Below, in pieces: positions 51,183 through 51,862 of a stretch of DNA of 51,862 nucleotides. Both the position numbers and the translations under genes were made by a program. The notes under the pieces are model-generated. The model was not told the DNA's origin, searched no databases, and worked only from the letters and a program-made list of their open reading frames with translations. Within the stretch, counting starts at the first letter, position 1; the number at the start of each line of letters is the position of its first letter. This stretch comes from CAYXNZ01 sp964553705 (GTDB lineage Bacteria; Patescibacteriota; Patescibacteriia; Patescibacteriales; GWC2-42-12), in the NCBI GenBank assembly GCA_964553705.1, contig CAZKKV010000001.1, positions 1 to 51,862 on the forward strand. The letters are read 5' to 3'.

Positions 51183-51862
51183 ATGGTTAATAATAAAAAT
51201 TTAATAGTTTTAACTGGTTTCTCTTGCAACAATAATTGTATTATTTGTTCAGTTAAAGATAAGATGGTCAATTATCCAGATAGGAGCTTTGAGGACTTAT
51301 GTAATGAGCTTAAAAAAGGCATAAAGAATGGTTTTAATTGGGTGGAATTTACTGGAGGAGAACCAACGATTAGAAGTGATATAATAAAATTAGTGGAAAC
51401 TGCCAAAGAACTTGGTTATCAAAAAATCGCTTTTAGCACAAACGGGAGACTTTTTAGTTATAACGAGTTTTGTCAAAAAATAATTCAAGCTGGTTTAAAT
51501 AAGATCACTTTTTCATTACTAGGTCCAGACAAGAAGATTCATGATTCAATTTCTAGGACACCTGGATCTTTTACTGAGATTATAAAAGGCATAAAAAATG
51601 TTCAACAATTTTCCGATATTCATATTAATATAAGTACAGTTATTTCTAAATTAAATTATAAAAGTATAAAGAGTTTTGGTAGATTTATTATTTCTCTAGG
51701 TGTAAAAAATTGGTATCTGTTGGATTTAATACCAGACGGTAATGCTAAGAAATTTTATCCAGATTTAGTCGTTAGATTAAATAATCTATCCAAGGAGTTA
51801 AACGGTCTCGTTGAGATTAGTGATAATTTTAATGAATTTGGTTTTTTTGATTTTCCTTTATG
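51183..51862 (+). CDS. Radical SAM protein, 3' truncated by window end
   Basis: 226 residues are visible from the ATG at 51183, with 19 bases between it and the previous stop. The cluster motif is Cys15, Cys19, Cys22 (CNNNCIIC) right at the N-terminus, then VEFTGGEPTIRSDII, FSTNGRLFSYNEF and SFTEIIKGIKNV. This layout is the same as in 37614, so the two are probably paralogs. The frame remains open to the last base. Confidence 0.88.
   Translation, partial: MVNNKNLIVLTGFSCNNNCIICSVKDKMVNYPDRSFEDLCNELKKGIKNGFNWVEFTGGEPTIRSDIIKLVETAKELGYQKIAFSTNGRLFSYNEFCQKIIQAGLNKITFSLLGPDKKIHDSISRTPGSFTEIIKGIKNVQQFSDIHINISTVISKLNYKSIKSFGRFIISLGVKNWYLLDLIPDGNAKKFYPDLVVRLNNLSKELNGLVEISDNFNEFGFFDFPL

Overview
The window is A+T-rich (by eye about one third G+C) and reads as a fragment of a small-genome bacterium, most likely a Candidate Phyla Radiation (Patescibacteria, Parcubacteria-like) member. 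This is an inference from compact genes, the near absence of Shine-Dalgarno sites, several candidate leaderless starts, a truncated TsaB, a shortened MurF-like ligase and many secreted repeat or propeller proteins of unknown role. UGA appears to be used as a normal stop. Two runs of exactly 100 N (35618-35717 and 44215-44314) are assembly gaps whose written length is a placeholder.

Layout. 1-8965 is mostly housekeeping and envelope: the end of a Cys-rich secreted protein, a DUF212 phosphatase-like protein head to head with uppP, a CAP-domain protein, a nucleotidyltransferase plus mltG, the rplJ-rplL operon with an L10-type leader, a PP2C-like/beta-propeller membrane protein and a winged-helix regulator. 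9121-18662 holds exopolysaccharide functions (Wzz-like protein, glycosyltransferases, O-antigen ligase, GH5 hydrolase). It is interrupted at 11134-14207 by three exported-protein genes with strong Shine-Dalgarno sites and higher G+C; a fourth gene of the same style lies at 18809-19828 on the minus strand. 21470-28001 carries a shortened tsaB and then the division and cell-wall block mraZ-rsmH-ftsL-like-ftsI-murF-like. Its promoter has a clear triple MraZ operator and is separated from mraZ by a structured leader and a four-helix-bundle gene. 28082-32413 has tRNA-Glu(CTC), def-fmt, a LigB/MEMO-like protein and a lytic-transglycosylase-like protein with four repeats.

The most unusual region runs from about 33109 to the right end. 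It begins with what I read as a His-Xaa-Ser (Hxs) peptide-modification system: HxsD, a second shorter HxsD-like protein, an HxsB-type radical SAM/SPASM enzyme and an HxsA-type precursor consisting of a leader or signal segment followed by at least 26 Ala-Ser-His or Gly-Ser-His triplets. The precursor is broken by an assembly gap. Downstream on the same strand, with tight spacing or ATGA overlaps, are seven more radical SAM proteins (two of them B12-binding), a Cys-motif DUF483-like protein, three GT2 glycosyltransferases, two GT-C type membrane glycosyltransferases (one split by an in-frame TAA) and a DegT/StrS aminotransferase. Eight radical SAM genes in about 18 kb beside a repetitive His-rich substrate suggest a multi-step peptide or glycoconjugate maturation locus, larger than the classical hxsABCD set as I know it. 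What it makes cannot be told from sequence alone.
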